Positions 7,624 to 16,699 are shown, counted from the stretch's first letter. The stretch: 35,261 nucleotides of DNA from Paenibacillus lignilyticus (GCF_017942085.1 NZ_JAGKSP010000034.1:1-35261), one strand, 5' to 3'. Made by a program: numbers and translations. The notes: generated by a model not told the origin, from the sequence alone.

Positions 7624-9189
7624 TTACAGCCGCGCGCGGCTTGCTTCTGCCCACTGCTCGCTGTACTCGATCGCCTTCCACAGTGCTTTGGCCTTGCTCA
7701 GTGATTCGCGGTATTCACGCTCCGGATCGGAATCGATGACGATCCCCGCTCCGGCTTGAATGTGGACGACCTCATCCTTCACCGACATCGTTCTTATAAT
7801 AATATTAAATTCCATATCTCCGTTGTAGTCAATCCATCCGAGCGATCCAGTGTACGGTCCCCTCCGCGTTGGCTCCAGCTCCTCGATGATTTCCATCGTA
7901 CGGATCTTAGGCGCGCCCGTGATTGTACCACCGGGGAAGGTTGCTCCAATGACATCGTAAGCATCCTTGCCTGAGGCAATGCGGCCTTCGACTTGGGAGA
8001 CCAGATGCATGACGTGACTGTAATATTCGATCACCATGAGCTCCGCAACATGAACCGAGCCATAGGCCGATATACGACCGAGATCATTGCGCTCCAGATC
8101 GACAAGCATGATATGCTCTGCCCGTTCTTTCTCGTTGCTCCGAAGCTCCTCGGCCATTAGGCGGTCTTCTTCTTCCGTGTGCCCGCGGCGGCGTGTACCC
8201 GCAATGGGACGCGTAGCCAGCTTGCCATCCGAGAGTTCCACCAGCAGCTCCGGCGAAGCCGACACGAGCTGAAAATCCGGACAATTCAGGAAGCCCATAT
8301 ACGGCGAAGGGTTGAACAGTCTCAGCCATTCGTAGAGCTCTTCCGGACTCGATTGAATCGTACGGCTTTGACGCTGGGAGAGATTAACCTGAAAGACATC
8401 CCCTGCCGCGATGTAGCTTCGAATCCGCTCCACAGCCGCTTTGAAGGCTTCCTTGGCAAAAGGGGACGTTATCCCGCTAAGCGCCTCCAAGTCGATTTGC
8501 AGCGAACCATCTTCCATAAAATGAGTGCGCGCTGCTCGAAGCGCTTCTGCCGCAGCAGCGGCTTCTCCCCCTGCGAAAGCGGACCACTGTTCCGCCATGC
8601 GATCGGCACGAATGCAGGCTGCTTCGTACAAGCCTTCCAGCTGATCCTTCGTTTCTTGTCCCGTAAGAGCAGTATGTGCCGCGAAGTAAAGCTGCCCCTC
8701 TTGATGATCCACGATCCACAGCTCGTCCATCCGCATAAACAAGTAATCGGGCAGTCCCAGGTCATCCGCTGCCTGTACGGGAATGCGCTCGATGGAGCGA
8801 ATGACATCATAGCTCCAGAAGCCTGCACAGCCTCCCGTCCACTTTGGCGCTCCCGGAACCCGCGGCGCCTTGCGTCCGCCCATCCAGCTGCGCACCGCTT
8901 CGAGCGGTTTCTCCGAATACGCCGTTACGCGACCATCCCTATATTCGATCGCTTCCGCTTCATTCCCTTTCCCCCGAATGACGGATGCAGGGTTAAGGCC
9001 GAGGTAGGTATAACGGCCATCCTTGCCGCTCTCCAGCACGAATGAATGCGGCGAAGCCTCTCTCCAAGCCCCTTCCCAAGAGGCCGGACGCCCCTCACCG
9101 CCTCTAAGCGGGCGTTTCGTAAGCAATGGCAGCGATGTAAAGCCCTCTTGCTGCCAAATCAACCAATCCTTAAAGGCTGTACGTTCCAT
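7624..9189 (-). CDS. pabB: Aminodeoxychorismate synthase component I
   Basis: A chorismate-utilising enzyme that forms 4-amino-4-deoxychorismate with PabA. The 521-residue protein has an N-terminal TrpE/PabB domain and a C-terminal chorismate-binding domain with FQVNLSQR (266-273), PSPYMGF, RPIAGTRRRG (327-336), MLVDLERNDLGR and GGTITGAPK (420-428). Residue 330 is Ala, where the E. coli-type PabB has a nucleophilic Lys (PIKGT). This makes it resemble TrpE by sequence, and the folate operon context decides the call. The ATG has GAGGGG upstream. Confidence 0.9.
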   Translation of the reverse strand: MERTAFKDWLIWQQEGFTSLPLLTKRPLRGGEGRPASWEGAWREASPHSFVLESGKDGRYTYLGLNPASVIRGKGNEAEAIEYRDGRVTAYSEKPLEAVRSWMGGRKAPRVPGAPKWTGGCAGFWSYDVIRSIERIPVQAADDLGLPDYLFMRMDELWIVDHQEGQLYFAAHTALTGQETKDQLEGLYEAACIRADRMAEQWSAFAGGEAAAAAEALRAARTHFMEDGSLQIDLEALSGITSPFAKEAFKAAVERIRSYIAAGDVFQVNLSQRQSRTIQSSPEELYEWLRLFNPSPYMGFLNCPDFQLVSASPELLVELSDGKLATRPIAGTRRRGHTEEEDRLMAEELRSNEKERAEHIMLVDLERNDLGRISAYGSVHVAELMVIEYYSHVMHLVSQVEGRIASGKDAYDVIGATFPGGTITGAPKIRTMEIIEELEPTRRGPYTGSLGWIDYNGDMEFNIIIRTMSVKDEVVHIQAGAGIVIDSDPEREYRESLSKAKALWKAIEYSEQWAEASRARL

Positions 9190-9327
9190 TATCGCAGCCC
9201 CTCACTTCCTATCCGATCGAAAGAGCCATTCGCAGCCATTGCGCGCTCTCTTTGTTTGCAAGCTAGTATACCGAAATTGTGGGAAAAAGAAAAGGAGGTT
9301 CGTGATCCATTTGGCTTAGTGCGGAAG
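9190..9327 (-). promoter_or_regulatory. gerC-pabB intergenic region, weak promoter candidate for the folate operon
   Basis: The minus strand has a TATACT -10-like box at about 9266-9271, but no good -35 at 16-18 bp upstream. There is a T-rich stretch after the gerC stop without a convincing hairpin. A promoter here would let the folate genes be expressed apart from the sporulation-specific ger genes. The promoter itself is inferred, not clearly seen. Confidence 0.3.
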
Positions 9328-10404
9328 CTATCTGCGTTCCGAATCGAAATTCACCTTCACTGTTGTCTGAACCTTCAGCATTGGATACAGCTTATCCCAC
9401 GCGTCCGCTTTCCAATGCCGATCCTGGGATCTCGCGATAGCCCCCAACCCGATCGGATCGATATTGCTTCGCTGCAATTGTCCGATTAGCTTACTGATCT
9501 GTTGCTCGATCGCCTGTTCTGCCTTCTTTTTCATTTGCTCCGTTTCACTCGGTGAAGCCTTATCCAGCGGGCTTGTGTTGATCGGAAGAAGCGTCGCGTG
9601 AATCTTGATTCGTATCTTCATTAATTTACCGGATGCCGACCAAGCATACTTGACACGTGAATGCTCGATTTGCATGCGAAGCGACTTCTCTTGTTGATCC
9701 GTGTCATAGTAGCCATTGATCACCGACCGCTGCAGCAAGGAGAACAGCAGCATATTACGATACCCTTTTAAGGAAAGGACGAACCGATCGTCTTTAAACA
9801 AGGCAATCCCGACCAACTGGGCATGTTTACTTCCATCCTTGCGTATAAGAGGGAGATACGGATCTTGGCCTTTGCTTGCATGCTGCCGGACGAAGGTCAA
9901 CAAATTGGTTGGCGGAATGACGCCTTGGTTCTCGTTCTTAGAAAGGAGATTGTTAATGCTTGTACCAGGGTCAACTTCCTTCAATGGCATTTCAAGAAGG
10001 CTTGAAGGCGACGTCTCCGTCACGGTCAGCGATATATTTCCAGGCAAATTCAGCCTACTTGCGTAGTAAGTTAATAAGCGGCCGAAAACCCCTTGCTTTG
10101 CCAGTCCTTGATCAATAAGCAGCACCTGTGTCTTCTCATCGACAAACTTGCCTCCGGTCTTGAGGGCGGCCAGATTTCGTGTCTCAATGGTAGAACTTCC
10201 TTGCGTACGGACAATCCGGCTCTCCACCTCTTCTTTCTTATAGAGCGGTATCAAATAAGTGGCAGAGATTTGATCCTTTGCTTGGTCATTCGCCTCATAC
10301 CCAATAGCGTAAACAATGCTTAATTTTTCGAGCAAATCGCCATGGCACCCGGGAAGAAGCAGAATCATCACCAGCGTCATACCGATCAGTCCTTTGCGCG
10401 GCAT
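9328..10404 (-). CDS. Ger(x)C family spore germination lipoprotein
   Basis: The C subunit of a nutrient germinant receptor, expected to be anchored to the outer face of the spore inner membrane. A signal peptide runs into a lipobox LLLPGC about 20 residues in, so the mature protein starts at a lipidated Cys. Family features include KLSIVYAIGYE after the lipobox and the C-terminal GLGAIARSQDRHWKA segment. I favour the ATG at 10404, which has a GAGGGGG ribosome site. A GTG at 10410 would overlap the gerB stop. About 358 residues. Which receptor set (A, B, K or other) cannot be told from sequence. Confidence 0.93.
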   Translation of the reverse strand: MPRKGLIGMTLVMILLLPGCHGDLLEKLSIVYAIGYEANDQAKDQISATYLIPLYKKEEVESRIVRTQGSSTIETRNLAALKTGGKFVDEKTQVLLIDQGLAKQGVFGRLLTYYASRLNLPGNISLTVTETSPSSLLEMPLKEVDPGTSINNLLSKNENQGVIPPTNLLTFVRQHASKGQDPYLPLIRKDGSKHAQLVGIALFKDDRFVLSLKGYRNMLLFSLLQRSVINGYYDTDQQEKSLRMQIEHSRVKYAWSASGKLMKIRIKIHATLLPINTSPLDKASPSETEQMKKKAEQAIEQQISKLIGQLQRSNIDPIGLGAIARSQDRHWKADAWDKLYPMLKVQTTVKVNFDSERR

Positions 10405-10409
10405 GGTCA

Positions 10410-11522
10410 CTAGCCCCCCTCTTTAACTGACATTGCTTTTCCGGATGCATTGCCTTTACGGCTGAGCAGCCCATATAAAGGGATATAAGCCCCTACCATA
10501 ACCACCGTCAAGAGCGGCTGCCAATTTTGAATGAGCTGCGTACACCTCAAAAACCAGAGGGTCATCGCCGTTGCAAGAAAAAGCAGCGTACATAGGCGCA
10601 GATGAACCATTTCCGGCCATTTGCACAGCACTGTCTTCCGCAGCAACGATGAAACGATCCAGAGCAGCAGTGACAGAATGGGAAGCAGACGGAACAGCTG
10701 AAAGCTCACTCCCGCTTGATCGATGCTCTCGAAGAACGGAAAGGACATGATTTTATACAGATCAACGGTCGTTACGATGTTCGCAGACACAATTTCAATG
10801 CCAAACACACCAAGCAACAACCACAATGCCATGAGCGTGAACGCGCTATGCACGCCAATCGACGCCCATAAAGCGTAACGGATCGCGGAAGCCTTGAGGC
10901 CGTTCGTATAGAACTTGAGAAACACCAGCAGCTCGATCCCGCTAAACAAAGCTGTTCCGCTTCCGGCTGCGCCTCCCAGCCGCTGCGGTTGTCCGCTCCA
11001 AAGAGGCATAATAGATCGCGTTTCAAAATAAGGAAGCGACCCCAGTATGATCAGCACATATTCCAGCACGCGCACACAAAGAGCAACGAAGAAGAGCCCC
11101 GCAAAGACGCGGATACCGCCTTTAGCCGCCACTATCGCGCAGATCATGAAGAGCACGATCACCCAGTAAGACTGGAAGTTAGGCGTCTGATAGTCGTCAA
11201 GAAGAAAAACCATCTGATTCAGCATGATGCCTCCAACCAGAAGCAATGCCGCAAAAAACAGAATCAGCAGCGCTATGCCAGCCGGTTTGCCAAACGCAGC
11301 AAGATGGCTCGCAACGAAATCTTTGTTATTGCTCCCCGTCATCGCTTGTCCTAAAGGCATGCATAAAATGCCGATGACGATAGCGATCGCAAGCATATAC
11401 ATAAAGCTCGAAGTGCCTACAAAACCGGAGATTTTGCAGGTTACGATATAATAATTGGCGGCTCCCTGAATCCCGCAAGCTATATAGAAGAACTGCCACG
11501 CCGTAATGCGGTCCTGTCCCAT
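10410..11522 (-). CDS. GerB-type spore germination permease
   Basis: The B subunit of a germinant receptor and a member of the amino acid/polyamine transporter superfamily; it is thought to contain the nutrient-binding pocket. The 370 residues are highly hydrophobic with about ten transmembrane segments, starting MGQDRITAWQFFYIACGIQGAANYY-type and typical of the family. The ribosome site GGTGA precedes the ATG. It sits 7 bp after gerA and touches gerC, so the three form an operon. Ligand unknown. Confidence 0.93.
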   Translation of the reverse strand: MGQDRITAWQFFYIACGIQGAANYYIVTCKISGFVGTSSFMYMLAIAIVIGILCMPLGQAMTGSNNKDFVASHLAAFGKPAGIALLILFFAALLLVGGIMLNQMVFLLDDYQTPNFQSYWVIVLFMICAIVAAKGGIRVFAGLFFVALCVRVLEYVLIILGSLPYFETRSIMPLWSGQPQRLGGAAGSGTALFSGIELLVFLKFYTNGLKASAIRYALWASIGVHSAFTLMALWLLLGVFGIEIVSANIVTTVDLYKIMSFPFFESIDQAGVSFQLFRLLPILSLLLWIVSSLLRKTVLCKWPEMVHLRLCTLLFLATAMTLWFLRCTQLIQNWQPLLTVVMVGAYIPLYGLLSRKGNASGKAMSVKEGG

Positions 11523-11529
11523 TCTCCGT

Positions 11530-12855
11530 TCACCCCTTCCCCTTTATATAACGGGATAACGGATGAATACCGAAAAGCGCCAAAGGCTTGTCCAGCGAAC
11601 GAACGGCGAACAATCGGGACAGCAGCAGAAACCAGAACATGCAAATGCCCGGAAGTCCCAGCATAACCGCAAGCAGCAAGGACGGTACTTTAAGAAAAAA
11701 CAGCATGCCGCGCAGCTGAACCGTTGCCGAAGCCAGTGTCAGCAAGGATGAAATGGACACCAGGACAAGCATAACGTTGCTCACAATGCCCGCTTCCACC
11801 GCTGCGGTTCCAAGTACAATGCCCGCAACAATCCCTGCGCTTTGCGAAAGCTTGTTAGGAAGACGCGTAACGGCCTCCAGTTGAATGAGGACAAGGATTT
11901 CCATAAATAACGCTTCTACGAACGGGGAAAACGGCACACGGTAACGCGAAACTAACAAGGTTTCAATGATCTTACTCGGAAACATCTGAAAGTTATAGGT
12001 GGATACCGCTACATAGAGCGGCGTCAGCATTAAGGCCATAATAAAGCATGCCACTCGGAGAATTCGAATGAGCATTACGTAATAGCGAGGTGAGAACAAA
12101 TCGGAAGCGGTCTTAAACGAATCCTCGAACGAGGTCGGCGCGATCAATGCTTTACGCGAGCCCTCCATAAGCATAATGACTTTCCCGGACTCCAGCGCAT
12201 GTACCGCACGCAAAGGCAGCTCTGCAAAATCATACGGCGAGAAGAAGGTACGCGTGCCGTTCGGAAGCAGCATGGCAAAACTAGATATATCGAGCAACGC
12301 TATCGCGTGATCGATCGATGCTTGTTCGACTTGGTAGGTTAAACGATCGGCTTCCATCACATTGTCAGCCATATTGAGAATGGCTACCGGAAGCTTGCCG
12401 GAGCCGAGAACAAGATTGCGAATATGGAGCTGCTCGGACATTAGGCGCCTGCGAATCATGTTTACATTCGACTCCAGCGATTCCGTGAAGGCTTCCATCG
12501 GCCCGGATTCCGCAAACTCTTCCAAGGGAGCCTCGATACCTCGATAATTGTTCTTCTTGCTTGGGAGGTATAAGACATCGGGGTGAGCAACACCTGCCGT
12601 CTCAATCGTTACACTGATATAACCTTGCAGCAGATAGCGGTGCTTATCTATATAGGTCTTGATTTCAATATTTGCAATCGGCAAGATCCGTTTCATCTCT
12701 TCGCTGGAATGGGGCTTATGCAGTTGGAGCATAGGCAAGAAGCGTTCCTGCATGACTTGCTGGTCTACCATCGAGGACAACCATTCAATGCGGTAGGTTC
12801 TCTCTTGGAGTGCAAGGTGATAAGTATTCCAATCATCGGTCTTAGGGGTCGTCAT
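11530..12855 (-). CDS. GerA-type spore germination protein
   Basis: The A subunit of a germinant receptor in the spore inner membrane. A soluble N-terminal half of about 250 residues (with the NIEIKTYIDKHRYLLQGY and NVNMIRRRLMSEQL segments) is followed by about five membrane spans. These include the family hallmark segments RVPFSPFVEALFMEI and GIVLGTAAVEAGIVS. I chose the ATG at 12855 (441 residues), preceded by GAGAGGTG. An upstream in-frame start at 13044 would read through the cysK terminator and is rejected. Confidence 0.93.
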   Translation of the reverse strand: MTTPKTDDWNTYHLALQERTYRIEWLSSMVDQQVMQERFLPMLQLHKPHSSEEMKRILPIANIEIKTYIDKHRYLLQGYISVTIETAGVAHPDVLYLPSKKNNYRGIEAPLEEFAESGPMEAFTESLESNVNMIRRRLMSEQLHIRNLVLGSGKLPVAILNMADNVMEADRLTYQVEQASIDHAIALLDISSFAMLLPNGTRTFFSPYDFAELPLRAVHALESGKVIMLMEGSRKALIAPTSFEDSFKTASDLFSPRYYVMLIRILRVACFIMALMLTPLYVAVSTYNFQMFPSKIIETLLVSRYRVPFSPFVEALFMEILVLIQLEAVTRLPNKLSQSAGIVAGIVLGTAAVEAGIVSNVMLVLVSISSLLTLASATVQLRGMLFFLKVPSLLLAVMLGLPGICMFWFLLLSRLFAVRSLDKPLALFGIHPLSRYIKGKG

Positions 12856-12889
12856 TGCTGCAACACCTCTCTTCAGCCAAAGGGTTTTC

Positions 12890-12920
12890 TTATATTTTCC
12901 TTGGAAGGGGTGTTTTATCA
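12890..12920 (-). promoter_or_regulatory. Candidate forespore (sigma-G-like) promoter of the ger operon
   Basis: On the minus strand TGATAA (12915-12920) and AATATAA (12890-12896) lie 18 bp apart, between the cysK terminator and the gerA ribosome site. This loosely resembles sigma-G promoters, which drive ger operons in other spore formers. No sigma-A -35 is evident. Inference from position and a loose match. Confidence 0.35.
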
Positions 12921-12921
12921 A

Positions 12922-12952
12922 TAAAAAAGGGTCCCCTTGGAAAGGGGACCCT
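12922..12952 (-). terminator. Rho-independent terminator of cysK
   Basis: A perfect 11-bp stem (12928-12938 with 12942-12952, arm AGGGTCCCCTT) with a 3-base loop is followed on the minus strand by TTTTTTAT. It lies 28 bases beyond the cysK stop and isolates cysK from the ger operon. Confidence 0.94.
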
Positions 12953-12979
12953 CTTGTTATGAGTAAGCTTGCAATTGGA

Positions 12980-13918
12980 TTAGTTCTCGAAGTTGAACAG
13001 CGGCGTGGACAGGTAACGTTCGCCGTTAGAAGGAACGATCGCAACGACGCGTTTGCCTTTACCGAGCTCTTTCGCCACCTTCAGCGCTGCGAAGATCGCT
13101 GCACCGGAGGAAATACCGCAAAGAATACCTTCTTCTTTCGCTGCACGGCGAGCTGTTTCGAAAGCTTCGTCATTCTCAATCGTGATGACTTGGTCGTAAA
13201 TCTCGCGATTCAGAATTTCAGGGATGAAGTTAGCGCCGATCCCTTGAATTTTGTGGCCGCCAGGGTTACCGCCGGAGAGCAGCGGAGAAGCGGCAGGCTC
13301 AACAGCGACTACTTTGATGCCCGGGAAGTTCTTCTTCAGTACTTCGCCTGCACCGGAAATCGTGCCGCCTGTACCGATACCCGCAACGAATGCATCCAGC
13401 TTGCCGTCAAGCGAGTTGATCGCTTCAACGATCTCAGGACCTGTTGTTTCGCGGTGTACTTTCACGTTCGCTTGGTTCTTGAATTGTTGCGGAATGAAGT
13501 AAGAAGGATTCTCGGCTTGAAGCTCTTCTGCACGGCGAACCGCTCCGTTCATGCCTTCCGCTCCCGGTGTAAGCACCAGCTCAGCACCGTAAGCGCGAAG
13601 CAGGTTACGACGCTCAACGCTCATTGTTTCAGGCATAACGAGAATTGCTTTATAGCCTTTAGCGGCAGCTACCATTGCCAGGCCGATCCCTGTGTTACCG
13701 CTAGTTGGTTCTACGATTGTATCACCCGGTTTAAGGATACCTTGCTGTTCAGCTACTTCGATCATGCTGATTGCAATACGGTCCTTAACGCTCGCGCCCG
13801 GATTCTGGTACTCAAGCTTCACGTAAATTTCTGCGCTGTCCTCCGGTACCAAACGGTTCAAGCGAACAAGCGGTGTATCCCCAATGAGTTCGGTCACGCT
13901 TTGTACAATTCTAGCCAT
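12980..13918 (-). CDS. cysK: Cysteine synthase (O-acetylserine sulfhydrylase A)
   Basis: A PLP-dependent enzyme making cysteine from O-acetylserine and sulfide. The lysine that binds PLP is Lys45 in NPGASVKDR. The substrate loop TSGNTG is at 72-77 and the phosphate-binding GTGGTISG near 180. Length is 312 residues and the ATG is preceded by AGGAGGAG. It has its own promoter, a dyad between promoter and start, and a strong terminator, so it is monocistronic here. Confidence 0.97.
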   Translation of the reverse strand: MARIVQSVTELIGDTPLVRLNRLVPEDSAEIYVKLEYQNPGASVKDRIAISMIEVAEQQGILKPGDTIVEPTSGNTGIGLAMVAAAKGYKAILVMPETMSVERRNLLRAYGAELVLTPGAEGMNGAVRRAEELQAENPSYFIPQQFKNQANVKVHRETTGPEIVEAINSLDGKLDAFVAGIGTGGTISGAGEVLKKNFPGIKVVAVEPAASPLLSGGNPGGHKIQGIGANFIPEILNREIYDQVITIENDEAFETARRAAKEEGILCGISSGAAIFAALKVAKELGKGKRVVAIVPSNGERYLSTPLFNFEN

Positions 13919-13935
13919 GAATAGTGCTCCTCCTT

Positions 13936-13959
13936 ATTCCGACTAAATCAGTTGGTTTT
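13936..13959. promoter_or_regulatory. Dyad in cysK leader, possible CymR-type operator
   Basis: The interval contains CCGACT (13939-13944) and AGTTGG (13950-13955) as near-perfect inverted half-sites around a 5-base centre, flanked by ATT and TTTT. It lies downstream of the predicted -10 and upstream of the ribosome site. In Bacillales, cysK is repressed by the Rrf2-family regulator CymR. I assign this only by position and general resemblance. Confidence 0.4.
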
Positions 13960-13965
13960 ACTTAC

Positions 13966-13995
13966 ATATTATCAATGAAACCCAGTAGTTGTCAA
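13966..13995 (-). promoter_or_regulatory. Sigma-A promoter of cysK
   Basis: The minus strand has a perfect TTGACA (13990-13995). The -10 is either GATAAT (13968-13973, 16-bp spacer) or TAATAT (13966-13971, 18-bp spacer). It sits about 50 bp upstream of the cysK ATG and just after the yacD stop. Confidence 0.7.
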
Positions 13996-14026
13996 TAGTC
14001 AGTTTTCGAACAAAAGGCCTACAGCT

Positions 14027-14995
14027 CTACCCTTCGGACGGTTTTGGCAGCACTTCCGCGTTATATTTCTGCAACAGCGAATTCTCCACTTCACGGAGCC
14101 CGTTCAGCTTGGATAAAGCCAGCTCTCGCTTCACTTGATCGCGTACTCGGCTCTCGCTTGGCATTTCTTCCGTATGCGTTTCGAGCAGCTGAATGATGGC
14201 TTGACCCTGCTCCACTTCAATGGGTCCGGTAACCTCGCCGACCGACAGCTGATTGGCCGCCTCCAGAATGGCATCATCCGTAAACGGATCATCCGCTTCA
14301 ATAAATCCTAAATCCCCGCCGCCATCTGCTGTATTGGTATCGATCGAGTAGTTTTTTGCCATTAAGGCAAAATCTTCTCCCGACTCCAGCTGCTCAAGCA
14401 GGTCGTCGGCATCCTTCTCCGTCGCAAGCACAATCCAAGCCAGATGCAGCTGCTTCCGCGGGGCGAACTGCTCCTTGTTGTCTGCTATGTAAGCATCAAT
14501 CTCCGACTCGGTCACCTCTACCGAACGAACGGCGATTTTCTCAAGCAGCAGCCGGTATTCGGTATCTTCCCGAATCCCCTCGGGCGTTAAGCCGAGCTGC
14601 TCTTTCATCGTTGCATAATATTGTTCCTTACTCTCATAGCCCGTCATCATGGCTTCGAGCTCATCGTTCATCTCCGTGTCCGAAATGCTTAGGCCGTAGG
14701 CTTCCGCCTCCTGCCGGGTAGCGGCGCGCACCATCAATGTACGCAGCAGCTGATCACCGTACTGCAGTTGCAGCTCATCGCTGAGCTGCTTGGCTGTAAT
14801 CTGCTCATGGCCAACCTTGGCGGCAAGCGGCTCCTCCGCCGGCGCGGGGCCTTCTTGGTCTTGCGAATTATCGACCGCCGCTTGCGGATCAGCCTTGGGC
14901 GGGAGCAGTACCCGGAACACCACCACGAGAGCTAAAATAATCATACAGATCGCCTGAATCAGCACAATGCTCTTCAGCATCCGGTCGTTCTTCAT
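14027..14995 (-). CDS. yacD: Membrane-anchored parvulin-type peptidyl-prolyl isomerase
   Basis: A predicted extracytoplasmic folding factor of the PrsA/SurA type. A short basic N terminus leads into one hydrophobic segment (about residues 8-30), then an acidic Pro/Ala linker. An N-terminal chaperone-like region follows, and then a PpiC domain at about 175-270 (QLHLAWIVLATEKDADDLL, NYSIDTNTADGGGDLGFIE). Unlike PrsA it has no lipobox Cys after the hydrophobic segment, so it is probably a signal-anchored protein. 322 residues. Its place between hslO and cysK matches B. subtilis yacD. Confidence 0.88.
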   Translation of the reverse strand: MKNDRMLKSIVLIQAICMIILALVVVFRVLLPPKADPQAAVDNSQDQEGPAPAEEPLAAKVGHEQITAKQLSDELQLQYGDQLLRTLMVRAATRQEAEAYGLSISDTEMNDELEAMMTGYESKEQYYATMKEQLGLTPEGIREDTEYRLLLEKIAVRSVEVTESEIDAYIADNKEQFAPRKQLHLAWIVLATEKDADDLLEQLESGEDFALMAKNYSIDTNTADGGGDLGFIEADDPFTDDAILEAANQLSVGEVTGPIEVEQGQAIIQLLETHTEEMPSESRVRDQVKRELALSKLNGLREVENSLLQKYNAEVLPKPSEG

Positions 14996-15012
14996 AATCG
15001 CTTGGCCTCCGA

Positions 15013-15915
15013 TTATTGAATCGGTTTCGGCTTAGCCTGATCGAGCAGCATTTCAAGCTGCTGGCGGTCAAATGCGTAGCTCTCGTTGCAGAAATGGCAC
15101 ACGACTTCAGCTTGTCCGTCTTCATCAATTAACTGTTTCAACTCATGCTCACCCATGCTGATGAGCGTACGTTCTACACGTTCCATGGAGCATTGGCATT
15201 GAAAGACGACGTTCACATTATCCATCAGCTGGATTTCGTCGCCAACGACAAAGCCCAGCAGACTTTCCGGCGTTTCACCTTGTTCAAACAGGGAGGAAAT
15301 AGGCGGCAGAGCTGCAATCGCCTGTTCCAGCTTCGTGAGATTCTCTTCCGTGATACCCGGTAACACCTGTACGATGAAACCTCCGGCGTTCATGACCGTG
15401 CCATATTCATCAACAAGCACGCTAAGACCGACAACAGACGGCGTTTGCTCGGAAGTCGCGAAGTAGTACGTGAAATCCTCAGCGAGCTCACCTGATACGA
15501 TCGGAATGCTGCCGCGGTAAGGCTCCTTCAGCCCCAGATCCTTGATAATGTGGATATAACCTGTACGGCCGACAGCGCCTGCCACGTCAAGCTTCCCAAG
15601 CGCGTTGCTTGGCAGCTGCACATCCGGGTTATCGACATAACCGCGTACTTCCCCATTGGCATTGGCATCGACAACGATTTGGCCGACAGGCCCATCACCT
15701 TTCACTTGAATCGTCAGCTTCTCATTGCCCTTCAGCATCGCGCCCATCATCGCGCCTGCCGTAGCCGTGCGTCCAAGCGCTGCCGTCGTGGTCGGCATCG
15801 TATTATGCCGCTTACGCAGCTCTTCTACCAGACCGGTTGTCTTGACGGCAAATACGCGAAGCTGTCCGTTCCATGCTGTACCGCGTACCAGATAATCTTT
15901 AAGTTCTTCAGTCAT
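15013..15915 (-). CDS. hslO: Redox-regulated chaperone Hsp33
   Basis: A holdase chaperone activated by oxidation and unfolding. The 300-residue form starting at the ATG at 15915 begins MTEELKDYLVRG as in the family. GAGGT lies upstream, and the longer frame to 15972 would overlap coaX. The C-terminal redox switch is intact: four zinc-binding cysteines, a CxC pair at about 239 and 241 and a CxxC pair at about 272 and 275. It sits 17 bp after coaX and 18 bp before yacD. Confidence 0.96.
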   Translation of the reverse strand: MTEELKDYLVRGTAWNGQLRVFAVKTTGLVEELRKRHNTMPTTTAALGRTATAGAMMGAMLKGNEKLTIQVKGDGPVGQIVVDANANGEVRGYVDNPDVQLPSNALGKLDVAGAVGRTGYIHIIKDLGLKEPYRGSIPIVSGELAEDFTYYFATSEQTPSVVGLSVLVDEYGTVMNAGGFIVQVLPGITEENLTKLEQAIAALPPISSLFEQGETPESLLGFVVGDEIQLMDNVNVVFQCQCSMERVERTLISMGEHELKQLIDEDGQAEVVCHFCNESYAFDRQQLEMLLDQAKPKPIQ

Positions 15916-15931
15916 GTCTAGGATACCTCGT

Positions 15932-16699
15932 TTATTCTTGGTTTCGTTCGTAAATAATGCGTAAACCTTCAAGGGTCAGCAGCGGGTCTACTTCTTCAAT
16001 GGTTTCCGATTCGGCGGCAATTAAGTCGGCCAGCCCGCCTGTTGCAATAACACGCGGCGTTACGCAGAACTCTTTGCGGATCCGATTCACGATTCCGTCC
16101 ACTTGACCGGCATAGCCGAAAATAATACCGGCTTGCATCGACGTAACGGGATTGCGTCCGATAACGCTCTTCGGCTTCACCAGCTCAATACGAGGCAGCT
16201 TAGCGGCACGTTGGTACAGCGCTTCGGTTGAAATGCCGATCCCCGGTACGATCGCACCGCCTAAATAATTGTTGCCTGCGTCAATATAATCAAATGTCGT
16301 AGCGGTGCCGAAATCGACAACGATCAACGGCGCGCCATATTTCTCGATGCCTGCAATGGAGTTAACGATACGATCCGCGCCAACCTCACGCGGATTCTCA
16401 TAACGAATGTTAAGTCCGGTCTTGATGCCCGGCCCGACAATCAATGGAGATTGGCGCAGGTATTTCTGACAAAGCTGTTCCAACGTACGCATAAGCGGCG
16501 GCACAACAGAGGAGATGATCACGCCCTCGATCTGATCCAGCTTTACCCCTGCGATTTGAAACAAATTGTGAATCATAATGCCGTATTCATCCACCGTTGC
16601 CGAACGATTGGTGCTTAGGCGCCAGTGGTAAAGCAGCTTGCGAGCTTGGTAGATACCCAGCACAATGTTCGTATTGCCTACGTCCACAACGACGATCAT
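15932..16699 (-). CDS. coaX: Type III pantothenate kinase
   Basis: Phosphorylates pantothenate in the first step of coenzyme A synthesis. The protein is an ASKHA-fold kinase of 255 residues. DVGNTN (6-11) forms the phosphate loop, GADR (107-110) binds substrate, and VVDFGTATTFD follows (Asp129 is the likely catalytic region). The ATG overlaps the nadC stop by 4 bp, so it is translationally coupled to the NAD genes here. Confidence 0.96.
   Translation of the reverse strand: MIVVVDVGNTNIVLGIYQARKLLYHWRLSTNRSATVDEYGIMIHNLFQIAGVKLDQIEGVIISSVVPPLMRTLEQLCQKYLRQSPLIVGPGIKTGLNIRYENPREVGADRIVNSIAGIEKYGAPLIVVDFGTATTFDYIDAGNNYLGGAIVPGIGISTEALYQRAAKLPRIELVKPKSVIGRNPVTSMQAGIIFGYAGQVDGIVNRIRKEFCVTPRVIATGGLADLIAAESETIEEVDPLLTLEGLRIIYERNQE

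Noticed and set aside
8179..9045. Plus-strand open frame of 288 codons opposite pabB
   Set aside because: Antisense to conserved pabB with no recognisable domain.
12959..13924. Long plus-strand open frame of 321 codons opposite cysK
   Set aside because: Exact antisense of a well conserved gene; Cys/Arg/His/Phe-rich shadow translation with no family features.
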